This document shows, in pieces, positions 10,518 through 20,739 of a stretch of 64,000 nt of DNA (positions are counted from its first letter, which is position 1; every line of letters begins with the position of its first letter). The DNA lies in assembly GCF_963966145.1 (NCBI RefSeq), contig NC_091051.1, positions 9,486,001 to 9,550,000 of the forward strand, given 5' to 3'. Source of the DNA: Tenebrio molitor. Its lineage: Eukaryota; Arthropoda; Insecta; Coleoptera; Tenebrionidae. The notes beneath the pieces are model-generated. The model saw only the letters and a program-made list of their open reading frames with translations, did no database searches and had not been told where the DNA came from. Both the position numbers and the translations under genes were made by a program.

Positions 10518-11241
10518 ATGCCTGTACATAAACTGTTAGACATAAAGGGACCCTGACATTAAACAGTGACAGTAAGCGGAAATGTACCGCCATATTATTT
10601 CAAACACAAAGGCTAAACCCATTTATTTCACAGCAAATTATCTACAGCTTACACGATATGTATTCCACATATGTATAAACATTTAACTTAATCACATCAC
10701 TCGTTTGAGATGAGTGTGATATAAATTCGAAGAAGATTGGTTCCACTAGGCTCCGGCGCAGACGACTTTCGAAAGTAAAACCTGCAACTTCAATTTCAAA
10801 CCAAGAATCAGTTTTAGACTCAAACTTTACGGAATGTTTGATTATGCAAATTAACAAACAAGTAAAATCCACATTATTTCTCACAAGAATAGATGAGATA
10901 CGTTTACATCTTCGTTGTTTTCCTATTTTCTAGTCCAAACGCAATTAAAAAAAATTGCACCTCCTGTTTTTTGATTTAATGGACTGAAACTGATCCCAGA
11001 GTGTTGATCTTTTTTTTTGATATTCATAAATCTTTAATTTTAGTTTTGGACAAGCTGTATTCCACCACATTCTTGCTTTTGATCTAAAATGCTAGTTATT
11101 AAAAAGAAGAATGATTTTAGTGTTTACATATTTCAATTGTCTTCGTTTTCTAATTATAACAAAATATTGGTTAAGTAGAATGTGGTGTATGAACCAAAAT
11201 TAAAGTTGAAAACAGCTAAATGATGACGACGTATGTTTAGG
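10518..11241. other. Intergenic DNA
   Basis: No supportable gene or repeat. An 80-codon minus ORF at 10642-10884 has no recognisable features. Confidence 0.4.
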
Positions 11242-11380
11242 TAATACCTGTTCACGTTGAATTGAACATTAGTGGTGCAAATCGCACACATTTGGCATTA
11301 ACTTTCATATGAGTTGTCATAGTAACAGGTCAGTCATTTGCACCACAGCTGTTCTTCCCAACGTGAACAGGTTATGTTAC
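11242..11380. mobile_element. Short inverted-repeat element
   Basis: ACCTGTTCACGTTG...GAACA.. and GTGGTGCAAAT on the left are matched by ATTTGCACCAC...GTTC..CAACGTGAACAGGT on the right. MITE-like, about 138 bp, just downstream of the membrane-protein gene's stop. Confidence 0.65.
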
Positions 11381-11492
11381 TTAATAGTCAATTTTGATTG
11401 TGACACCGATTTGAGTGTAACCTAGTAGTCTAGCACCTATATCAATACTTGTCGACTTTGATTGAGTCATTTGTAAAAAAAATCAAAAATTT

Positions 11493-14400
11493 CTAAAAAA
11501 GAGTTTCTTGTGCCCTAAGTTCTTCAATATTAATAGAAGAAGACGTTGATGACTTTCGAGCACTATCAGTCAGTGATACTTCAGGTTGATCAAGGTTCTC
11601 GACAATCGTCGATGAAGACTTAAATGACCTAACGCTAATTTTTGGCGAAACACAAGAAGGTCCCTCATTAACAGGTGTGGATACCAACGATTCACAGAAA
11701 CTAGTTTTCTTCCTCCTCCTGTTATAGCAAGCTCCCGCATCACTTAAATCGCTATCGGTTGAGAACTGTTCGACCTCGTCGTCGGTACTATCTCTATCTT
11801 CTTGGAAAACGGAATCACTTGTGTAAGAAGCCACGTCCAAGTCTGTATAATCAGCACCTAGAGAACTATTACAACTACTTATAGACGCTAAAGGTGCAAG
11901 ACGTGGTATCAAATTTGGCGGATCTGTAACATGATCGTACAAAGCTCGGTCGCTGCCGCACGGTGATCCTCCCGGAGTCGGTTGGATCACTTTTATGTCG
12001 ATCGGATAATAAAAATCGTAGATCTCAAGAAGAGGGGATGATTGGCGTCGGCGGTTTTTCGATTTGTGACCTGGCAACACTGGAAGGCCGATGGCTATGG
12101 CTGAGTCGCGGCGCTCCAAGTAAGAACTTCCTGACGACGAACAGGTTATGTTGCTCGGTCTTCGTGGGACGTCCAGATGTCTGAAAATTTATTAATCAAA
12201 TCAATTTTAGGAAGGATCGTCAGTACATAAAAATGTATTAAGCTTAATAAGATAAGTCGTGTAACTCAAGTACTTTATAGTAAAAAAAAAAAAAAATTAG
12301 AGACGTATTTACAAGAAGAATTCCACAGTTTCAGAGGCCAGTACGTGACGAATATCAAAAACTTTAATTACAAAATACCTGAGAAAATTCCGCTACAAAA
12401 GTCATCAGAACGGGTGGACGAAAAATACATGTTCAAAAGGACTTAAAGGAAGGAAAGCTGGTAGTACTGGATGACGGACACTAGAATTCCGGAGAAACCC
12501 CCCCTGCCAAGTTGTCAATAAAGCAGAAAATCTGTTTTGTAAATTTTTGTGAAACTGTATGTTGTGCGGTCCGTGTACTTACGTCAGTTGATTAAGCAAT
12601 AACAAAGATTTAAAAAACAAACTGAAAAAGCTACGCCAAAGCTGCTTATTATTGTCATATCGTAAGTCATCTCCTAGTTGATAAATCCTTCAGATTCATA
12701 ACCTCATTTTCATCATGCATGTACAATGGCGGACAAAAAATTTCGTCCACAACTGTCATTCCATTCAACGCATGCTGTAAAGCAGCCTTTAGGAACGAAT
12801 AACCTCACTTGACATGTTGACGTATGTCAATCAAATTGTGTCTATGTTCTTATGGGTGACAGTAGTAAATTTCAAATTGTAATTTGCAATTTTTGTGAAA
12901 TGACAAGGAAAGAGGGGACGAAATTTTTTGGCCGGAATAGTAGGTATTGGGAGATTTAAAATGATTGTGGATAAATAAGGCAACTATGTACGAAAATGTA
13001 TGTAGCAACTATGTTGGTAGGATAGAGTTGACATTTGTTTGACAGTTCATAGTTGTGCAATTTTGAAAATTGTCAAATCAATGTGAAAAAAAATCAAATG
13101 CACGCTTATGAAATGTCATACAAATATCAACTCCACCCCACCCACATAGTTGCCACATACATTTTCGTACATAGTTGCCATACTTATCATTTTAAATCAC
13201 TCAATATTTGTTGTGATAAATGATAAATTGGAGTTTTTCGTTCATTTTATGTTATTTATCTAACCCTTCCAACACTTTATGAAATTCATTAATTGTCATC
13301 CACTTCCACTCTTTCATAAATACTCCTCTTCTTTCCGGTTTTATATTTTTGTTGAGCTTACATAAAATAGACGACGTACAAAATACAGGGTTATTCAAGA
13401 GAGGTGTACTTCTGAATTTTTTTGCCGCAACCAACAATACCGATAGCACTAACTGCTAAATCAAATATAATATTTCTTTTAAATTACAAATCAAAGTAAG
13501 TTGGATAGATTTGTTAGAAATGTCAGATTGGCAGATAACCTATATTTAGTCAAAATTCAACAAATCAATTAACAAATTAAGTTAATGGAAAACGTGTTCC
13601 AAGTGTCTTTCCACACTCTCCATAAATGAGGATCATGTCAGTCTTTTCGTCGTTATTGTAAAATAGTTATTTTTATATTAAGTGCGCGAAGAGAGTGTTT
13701 TTTGTGCATGAAAAGGTCTTTTACGCCGAGACGAAGGTCGAGGCAGTACAAGCCTTTGAATGCACAAAAACATCTTCGCGCACGAAATATAAACAATATT
13801 TTTTCTATAATTGATTCAAAAAATTGAAATCAAAAATTCAAATTTTTGAAGGAACTCTGAAGTTTCAATGTAGTGACCATGTTGCTAGGTAACTAATAAA
13901 AAACAGTGCGTGAAATGAAAAACAGAAATAGTCGTATGCGTGAAATTGCATTTCACACACTGTTTTGTATGGTTTCTATGGTTTCGATCTTACCAGCAAT
14001 GCAAAAAAAAAATACACGTCAGAAAATGACCCACTTCAGGCACAGATAACTATGCGTGATTTCAATTTTTTGAATCAATTATAGAAATAGTAATTAACGT
14101 TATAAGTCCGGGAACTCATAGTTTACAGTATGAGTGAGACGTTTAAGGACGAGGCGACGAAGGAGCCGAGTCTTGAAACTCGAAACGAATACTGTAAAAA
14201 GAGTTCACGGACGAATGTCGTTATGTATTTTATTTCATCCTGCCTCAAATTTCGTTTGAAAGAAACATTGAAATTAATTTCAAAATAATTTAACAAATGC
14301 TCCAAATCTAGTCACATTTTTGGAACATGATTAGCAACGGCTGTTTGGCAATTGTTTATTTTGTTGAAATAATTTGGTGCGTCAAAATGACTTCTAAAGC

Positions 14401-17400
14401 AAATCCTCCAGAAATTGTAAGAAAATCTGCAGAAGCCTGTGCTGAATTAATACCTAGCAAGAGTAGCAAGTCTGGTGAAAGGTATCAAAAACAATGCAGC
14501 CATTTTTGTAAATGGAAATCAGAAAATAATGTGAAGAAAATTACCTACGGAAGAGGTTATGCTGGCTGGCCTATTTTTTAGATTTGGTTTAAATGGTTGT
14601 ATTATTTTATTTGTGAACTAACGTTTTTAGTCTGAGAAAGTAAGTGCATCATCTTCTTTGTGGCCGAAATAGTTAAATTGTTAATTTGTATTTAGATCTA
14701 GTTTTGAATAAAACATTTCTTAAACCTGAATAATTGTTATTGCGATTTGTACGATTGTTACTTTTGTGTTTCCAATAGCAACACTTAACCGGCGTCCGGC
14801 CGTTTTTTGCGTTTTCCCGGATTCAAACTGATGACGTAAAGTATTGAAATTTGACACAGGATGAAATAAAATATATTTTTCGAATTGACAAAGATTTTTT
14901 GCTTTAATGTCAAAGATACAAAACTTAGAGCCATCGTGGATTGAGTTATAATTATTTTCAAAATTTGAAATCAAGGAATTGTTGCAATGTGTATAATGGG
15001 TTGAGGCAAAAAGAAATTCAGAAGTACCCCTCTCGTGAATAACCCTGTATGATGATATTCAACATTGATTTATTTCTTTAATGGAGGACTTTTTAGGTGT
15101 GGATGATTTTTAATAAATAATGTCGTGATTCTAATAAGTGATCTTTAAAAGGACAAATTTACATTTCTGAGGAATTCCTTCAAAATAAGCTCCTCTTATT
15201 TAAGTTATTAGGAGTCATTATTTGTTTAGATAAAGTGATAAAAGCAGAAAGTTTGAGCAAGAAACTTGGCTTCTTTTGTTTTAATATTCTATCAGAAAAT
15301 TGGTCTTTTCTTTGAAATCATCTAACCTGAATACGAGCTCTTCTATTTATTTATTTTTTTTTAAATATTAGAACAAGAGCGTGAAATAGAGTTTTAGTAC
15401 TTTCCAAACTGCTGAAAATAAAGTTCAGTTACGTTTCTTATTTAATAAATTAATAACTGATAAATGGGTAGTTTCTGAGGCAGGATTAAGTAAACATTCC
15501 AATTTATTTTTTGGATTAAAGTTGGCGTTGAAATTTGAAACATTAATGTGTAATTTCGGAAGTTAGATGAGGTGGTAGATTTTATGTTTTCAGAAATAGA
15601 TATATTCTGGTGGTAAAATAAGTAAATTAGGAGTTAAATCTGTAAATTAAATTTATTATAAGAATTATTATAAACCGTTCTGAATCGTTGTTTATCATAT
15701 TTCAATTAGTTTCAATTTCAGTTGTTACACAAATTCTTTAACACGTCCGTGGTGTACGTGGTAAAAACGGATTTTCAGTAAGAAAGCAAGGGTAACAGAA
15801 ATGTTTACTGTTTTGCACGCAAATTTATAAAGTTTGCACGATGTTTGTGTTCTCCGGAAAAGGAGAATAAATAAACAAATTTCCTTTTCCGGCTGTAAAA
15901 CTTTGCAAGTCAAATCATCTCCTAGACATTTTGGCTTTTAGTTGGTCTGTAAATCCTGAAAAAGAACTGTTGGGTAAAAGCATAAAAAGTAACCAATAAG
16001 TTTTCACAGTTCATATACACAAAAATACTTTGTTAAAAATTCGTTAAATCAATTCATTGAACTGATAGTGAAACGCTTTCACTTGAATAATTACACACCT
16101 ATAAAATTTAATTCGTAATTACTACTATAAATTAAAAACTTTCACGCATTTGACAACACTTAATTAGAGGTACTTACGCGAGTACATAACTGCTGTCAGG
16201 TCTTTACATTTTCGAGTTGAGTTTTGTAGTTACTCTAAGCGTCTTGTTTCAGCTTGTTCCAACCAACAAAAACTCCCCGATTTAAACTAGCAGATTCATG
16301 TACTTCAACGGCGCCTGGTGTATTGATTAACATTCTTTGTAGTCTACTACTATTCATATTGTGATGTGAAACAAAAGAAAAGACACAATGAACAGAATTT
16401 ACAAGAACAATGTAGGTACTTTTTAAAACTGTCAAAATTCTTGCCGTTAAAGCTTGAGTTTAAAAATCTCTCGTACCCACTGATCTAATTAGTAAGAGTT
16501 GATAAACACTCTTTGATAAGGTAAGAAAAGCGGAATTTTTCCGACCGATTTACTTTCTACTTGTTTTAGAAAGATACATTAAATTCGTACAAGTTCTGAG
16601 TTCAGTCAACACACAGCAACTTCCTAACCAAACACAAACTGTTGAATTAAACTTTACAGAAAATTATTTATACATGCACGTGATATTCCATTTTCTTTTT
16701 CGAACTAAATTTGAATTTAATCTGAAAATCGTTCGCTTTTGCAGCTGACTTGAGTATGCACTTAATCGTGTAGCAGATAGCAGTACTCCTACTTCGACCA
16801 TTAAAAAACATTTAAGCACACAATGTTGAGTACTTATAATAAGTAGGCACTAAAATATGAAAAAAAAAATTATTTAAAAAAAAAATTGTTCTTTAAAAAT
16901 AGTCTGTAGTAACGAAGAAATTAAAATGGTATTATTTATTGACATCTTGAGAATAGATAAAAAAATAGTAGAAATGCTTTAGCGTTTGAAAACTGTCCAC
17001 ATAGATTAACAAACATCCCCTTTTGCTCTTGCTAGAATTATCTAATTACTATTACTTAATTCTAGCAAGAGCAAAAGGGGATGTTTGTATTTCTATACGA
17101 GGACAAAGAAAGTTCAGCAATGACTTAAATTAAGAAGTACATGTTTTCAACTTTAACAGTGTTTACAGTTTTGTGTGAAGTAGTAGAAGTACCAGAAGTA
17201 TTATGTAAAATATTGGTTAACACAAGTTTACTTTCATGAAATCAATAACATCTATTAATGAAACTTCCACGTATATTTCAATTAATTTGTGACAAGCTAA
17301 CGACTGTTATTTGACATCAATTGAGAAAATAATCAAAGCGTGAATGAAACAACATGAAATAACGAGCTTTTAAGTTCAGAAATTACATATTAAGGTCACC

Positions 17401-20400
17401 TTTTCAGTTGCACCTAAAAACCCATTTTCAAATTCGACAAAACAAATACTAACCTGGATTTTAATTTATTTCCTGTATACTCTTCATTAAATATTATTTT
17501 CCGTTGACCGCTTGTTAATTTTAATATTAATGAATTATTGTGTCTAAAATATAGTGTATTAATGGACCTCATTAATACACTATTTTTCATTAATCAACGA
17601 TTCTTGCGATTTTGACGTTTTGATGATATTTTGATGTATAAACAACCTCGAACGTGCATTGTTTGCACTTACCAACACTGCAGGAGGTAGTGCAGCAGGG
17701 TTTTCTATATTTTATAGCTCTATAACTGCACAATTACGAATTCACTTTTTCAAAAGCCGACCTTTTTGGTTATAATTCGCATGTTATATTTTTCAAAGGT
17801 AACTAGGTTTTCTTAGCAACCGTGATTTTTACGTGAAATTGAATGTAAATGGAGTTGACGTCTTCTGATATTCTTTGCGGAAAAGTGAATAGAAAGTGTT
17901 GAAAAATATTAAAATGGCCTACCCTGAGGACAAAAAAAGGATGAAGGTATTTTATAAGGTTCATCTTTATCGAAAAAGATGAAATTGGTTTTGATTTGGC
18001 TTCAATTTGAAATTTTGTCACAAAAAAAAAGTTTGCGGTCAACGAAAAAATTTTGTAATCAACTCATTTGTTAATGGGCGATTAATAATCTCAACTATTA
18101 AAGGCACTCACTCGCTACACTCGTTCGTGCTTTAAACAGTTTCGATTATTAATCGCCTTCATTAACAAACTAGTTTATTAAATAACTATTGTAACATTAA
18201 TGAATTTTGTAACGTAACAGTTTAAATAGACAATAAGAATAAATGTATGCAGTTAATAAAACCCGAAATGAAAATTAAACAGTTCTGAGATGGATAGAAG
18301 CAAATTATTACTTTGTTTACTTTTAAGAACGGGGGTTTCACTCCCAGAAAAAGATTAATGAGTACCTGAAACTTTTACGCTTTTCTGAAATAAAAATAAA
18401 CTGAATTAAATGAATTCGCAAACAGTATTATAAAGCTACTTCAATGCTGTGAAATACAACAAAGTAAAAGTATAGTGAAAAAGAATTCTAATTCTGTTTT
18501 ATCCAAGATGAGTCTCTACCATGGATGTGATTTACATTATTTGAAATTTATAATACAAAAGATTATTAAATTATGAAGATTACAACATTTATAATATTCC
18601 AAATATAGAAACGTATCTTTCAATGTATTCTAAATTTATTTGATTTGTACATTACAAGTTTGTTAAGTGTACCTCAATGTTTTAGCTTAAGTTAATCCAG
18701 AATCCAAATTAATCAGTAATCCATGTGTGCAGTGTGGAATTTTCATAAAATAATTACAAATAATTCCGTGTGAATTATTTCACCACTTTAATCGCGTACA
18801 CACAAGCCTCTACTTAAATTACTAAAATATTTTGATGTTGAATGTTTTTGCAGGATTAAGAGGCAAATAAACATTTAGAAACAAACATAAACTACAGTTT
18901 AATTAAAATTGTAAATTTATTTACAACAATAAAACGTACCTCAGTCAAATATTTAACTGACAGATTGCGAAACATTATTTATCGTAGAAACATAACGACT
19001 GTTCAAATAAATTTGTAGTTAAACAGGCTGTAGTTTTCTGTCTCTTTTCTAAACGCAGGTCATCATTTTAGCTGACATTTCATACCTTCATTTGTTGTGA
19101 TAAATGATAAATTGAAGTATTCGGTTCAATTATTTTGCTAACTCTTCCTTTCTGAAATTCTTATTAATGGTCGTCCACTTCCACCCTCTCTACACTTCCC
19201 ATTTGACAGCTGAGGAAGCTACGTCATACGTTAACGGAAACAAAGGCAAGCGTCAGGCTACTTGGCCACAATTTCTTTTGAACACACGTTACAATCTTTC
19301 ATTCATACATAATTCATTGGTTGATTTTTTAAATCTTCTTTTTCATCCCTTTACTATCTGTCAAGTGTCAAGTACTAAAGGAATTCATCACTCAACGTTT
19401 TAATATCATAATAATAATAGGAATAAAATAGAGCAGAATGAATCTTGACATGTGTGTTTTGTGAACAGTAAAGAGATTTTAATACCAGAAGTAAAAAAGT
19501 GTTATTCTTTATAGCAAAATTTCTATTGTTTACATAGGTTTTTAAAGTGTAGATCATCATGGATTAACGAGACCACAAATATAAATACAAATGCTTTTGA
19601 AATAATGAATGATCATTTTGTTGGTTTAATAACTTTAATAACATTAAAATGCACAACATATTTATTGGATTAAATGAAATTGGATTGTAAAGCTCGTGAA
19701 TTTTAAAACATTAACTAGACCTAGTTAAATTTATGAAATTGTTTAATAAACGAACACGTTTATTGCGGACTAAATAATATTAAATGAAACCAGACAACGG
19801 TTTGCTGCAAATACAATTATTTTGGAGTCTTTGAGGCCCCACTATTAAATTTGTTGTTTATTTATAACATACATATAAAGACTATGGACCTTTTCAAACC
19901 TTAGGATTCATTAAAAAATAAAAATTTTCATTTTTAATTAGACCCAAAAATTAATCAATGAGTTAAGACATACAATTAAAAAAACATGTGTTTAGTTTTT
20001 CGGGTGAGATCAACGTAATATTTTTTGATAAGAGTTGAGTTTAATAAAGCTTTATACAAGAGGGACGAGTCAAATAATTCGATAACTTTACTTGAAAGCA
20101 TTAAAAAATGTATTCTTTGACTAAGATGTGGAAGATAAAAATAAGACGTGGTGTAAGTTTGAAATAATGAGATGACTCTGTGACCTACTCACCCGTTGTA
20201 GTAGACATCATCATACAAGGATCGATCCTCTTCAGGAGGTGAGTCCTCGTCGACAAAGCACGGCAGGCGTGAGTGGGTCCGCGTCGGGGGTTCCATTAAG
20301 CTGCTGTATCCTCCGATAGATGAAAACCTCGCCGTGGTTTTGATCCAACCCGGAGGCACGCTGGACGTATCCAAAGATCTTCTTCCTTTCCTCGAGTTGA

Positions 20401-20722
20401 GCTGTTGATAAGCCGTTGCTTCCAGCACAGCCACAAGCTGTCTATCCTCTTCTTCCACTTCTGCAACTGCTGCTGCTGTAAAATCTGGATCTTCCAAGGC
20501 TTTTTCAGTCTTCGATTTGGATTTATACAAAACGAGTATCACCATCAAACCAAAAAAACCACCCAAAGTAGCGGCGATACGAACTCCTGTCATAACATCA
20601 TACGAATCGTAGAATGCCCTTTCCATGTTTCTTTTATCAATTTCTTTTTGATCGAGTGTTGTTGAGAGAGGAGGCAGTATTGTGGTATTCTGTCCATGCG
20701 AGCCATCTGGCTCCGCCGCCAT
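11493..20722 (-). CDS. Single-pass membrane protein with PDZ-type C terminus (two visible coding exons)
   Basis: Exon A is 20722-20193 (donor GG|GTGAGT) and exon B is 12180-11493 (acceptor TTTTCAG). The phases fit: GG plus A completes a Gly codon. The joined product is about 405 residues. It has a short N terminus with an N-T-T glycosylation site, one membrane helix (GVRIAATLGGFFGLMVILVLY, near residues 46-66), then a long Ser-, Arg- and acidic-rich cytoplasmic tail ending E-T-L-F. That end fits a class I PDZ ligand (T-x-hydrophobic). No signal peptide is visible. The frame stays open upstream of the ATG to an acceptor (TTTCCAG, about 20739), so another 5' exon exists and might carry a leader. 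The intron is about 8.0 kb and full of transposons. I do not recognise the family; a scaffold-linked receptor or adaptor is only a guess. Confidence 0.75.
12722..12942. mobile_element. MITE with CAAAAAATTTCGTCC inverted repeats
   Basis: Left end TACAATGGCGGACAAAAAAT, right end complementary with a few changes. The ends contain GGACGAAATTTTTTG and a shared TGACA. About 220 bp, inside the 8-kb intron. Confidence 0.65.
12947..13204. mobile_element. MITE family N, copy 1
   Basis: Ends TTGGGAGATTTAAAATG and its imperfect complement, flanked by TA. Contains GGCAACTATGTACGAAAATG in both orientations. Other copies: 24371-24974, 53519-53580 (end only) and 54790-54945 (partial). Confidence 0.8.
13661..14090. 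repeat. Composite 430-bp repeat: GA hairpin D plus inverted-repeat element
   Basis: A second copy is at 54054-54475. Hairpin D (13680-13795) has arms GTGCGCGAAGA/TCTTCGCGCAC, a GA/GA internal loop between TGCAT/ATGCA and AAAGG/CCTTT, and the core GCC-GA-GAC-GAAG-GTC-GA-GGC at 13725-13744. To its right, 13799-14088 is a separate inverted repeat with ends TTTCTATAATTGATTC and its complement. Confidence 0.8.
14106..14212 (+). repeat. GA-mismatch hairpin element F
   Basis: Outer arms GTCC..GAACTC/GAGTTC..GGAC, then TACAGTAT/ATACTGTA. The centre (14148-14172) has GAC/GTC, GA/GA, then GGC-GA-C-GAA-G-GA-GCC: two stacked GA/GA modules with a GAA loop. Confidence 0.75.
14387..14581 (+). pseudogene. 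Possible tyrosine-recombinase (Crypton-like) N-terminal fragment
   Basis: The frame encodes AEACAELIPSKSS..RYQKQCSHFCKWK, which resembles the start of insect transposon-derived tyrosine recombinases (L.P..S..RY...Y..F..W). It stops after about 64 residues and lacks the catalytic part. Weak evidence. Confidence 0.3.
15060..17008. other. Intronic AT-rich DNA
   Basis: Part of the 8-kb intron. No supportable gene or repeat. Confidence 0.4.
17009..17088. repeat. Perfect 32-bp inverted repeat (hairpin)
   Basis: 17009-17040 and 17057-17088 are exact complements around a 16-base spacer. The arms include ATCCCCTTTTGCTCTTGCTA. It lies within the intron. It could be a fresh inverted duplication or a small-RNA precursor; no flanking duplication was seen. 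Confidence 0.85.
17551..17583. repeat. Small inverted repeat
   Basis: ATAGTGTATTAATG and its exact complement around a 5-base spacer, in the same intron. Confidence 0.6.
18070..18167 (-). repeat. GA-mismatch hairpin element G
   Basis: The best-preserved copy. On the minus strand the arms GGCGATTAATAATC / GATTATTAATCGCC are followed by GA/GA, AACT/AGTT, TTAAAGCAC-like stems, GA/GA, AC/GT, GA/GA, and the tip GT-GTA-GC (18114-18120). Three GA/GA loops lie in one hairpin. Confidence 0.8.
18190..20188. other. Intronic AT-rich DNA
   Basis: A stretch at about 19093-19200 is a diverged copy of 13208-13315 (both contain TTGTGATAAATGATAAATTG and a shared GTCCACTTCCA). Otherwise nothing is seen. Confidence 0.4.
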
Positions 20723-20739
20723 CACGTACGTAGGGTCCC

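Larger units (their letters stand above)
13387..15050 (-). mobile_element. Decayed DUF4817-type transposon
   Basis: The ends TACAGGGTTATTCAAGAG (left) and its near-complement (right) are inverted, followed by GTACTTCTGAATTT on both sides. Near 13655-13595 the minus strand encodes DEKTDMILIYGECGK, the start of a helix-turn-helix domain (DUF4817-like) common in insect transposons. Other hairpins are inserted within it. Confidence 0.55.

Noticed and set aside
13252..13449. 65-codon minus-strand ORF
   Set aside because: It spans the end of a transposon inverted repeat; part is repeated at 19.1 kb but no protein family is evident.
16861..16890. A-rich runs that could be retroposed tails
   Set aside because: No target duplication or transcript-like sequence beside them; such runs are common in this AT-rich DNA.
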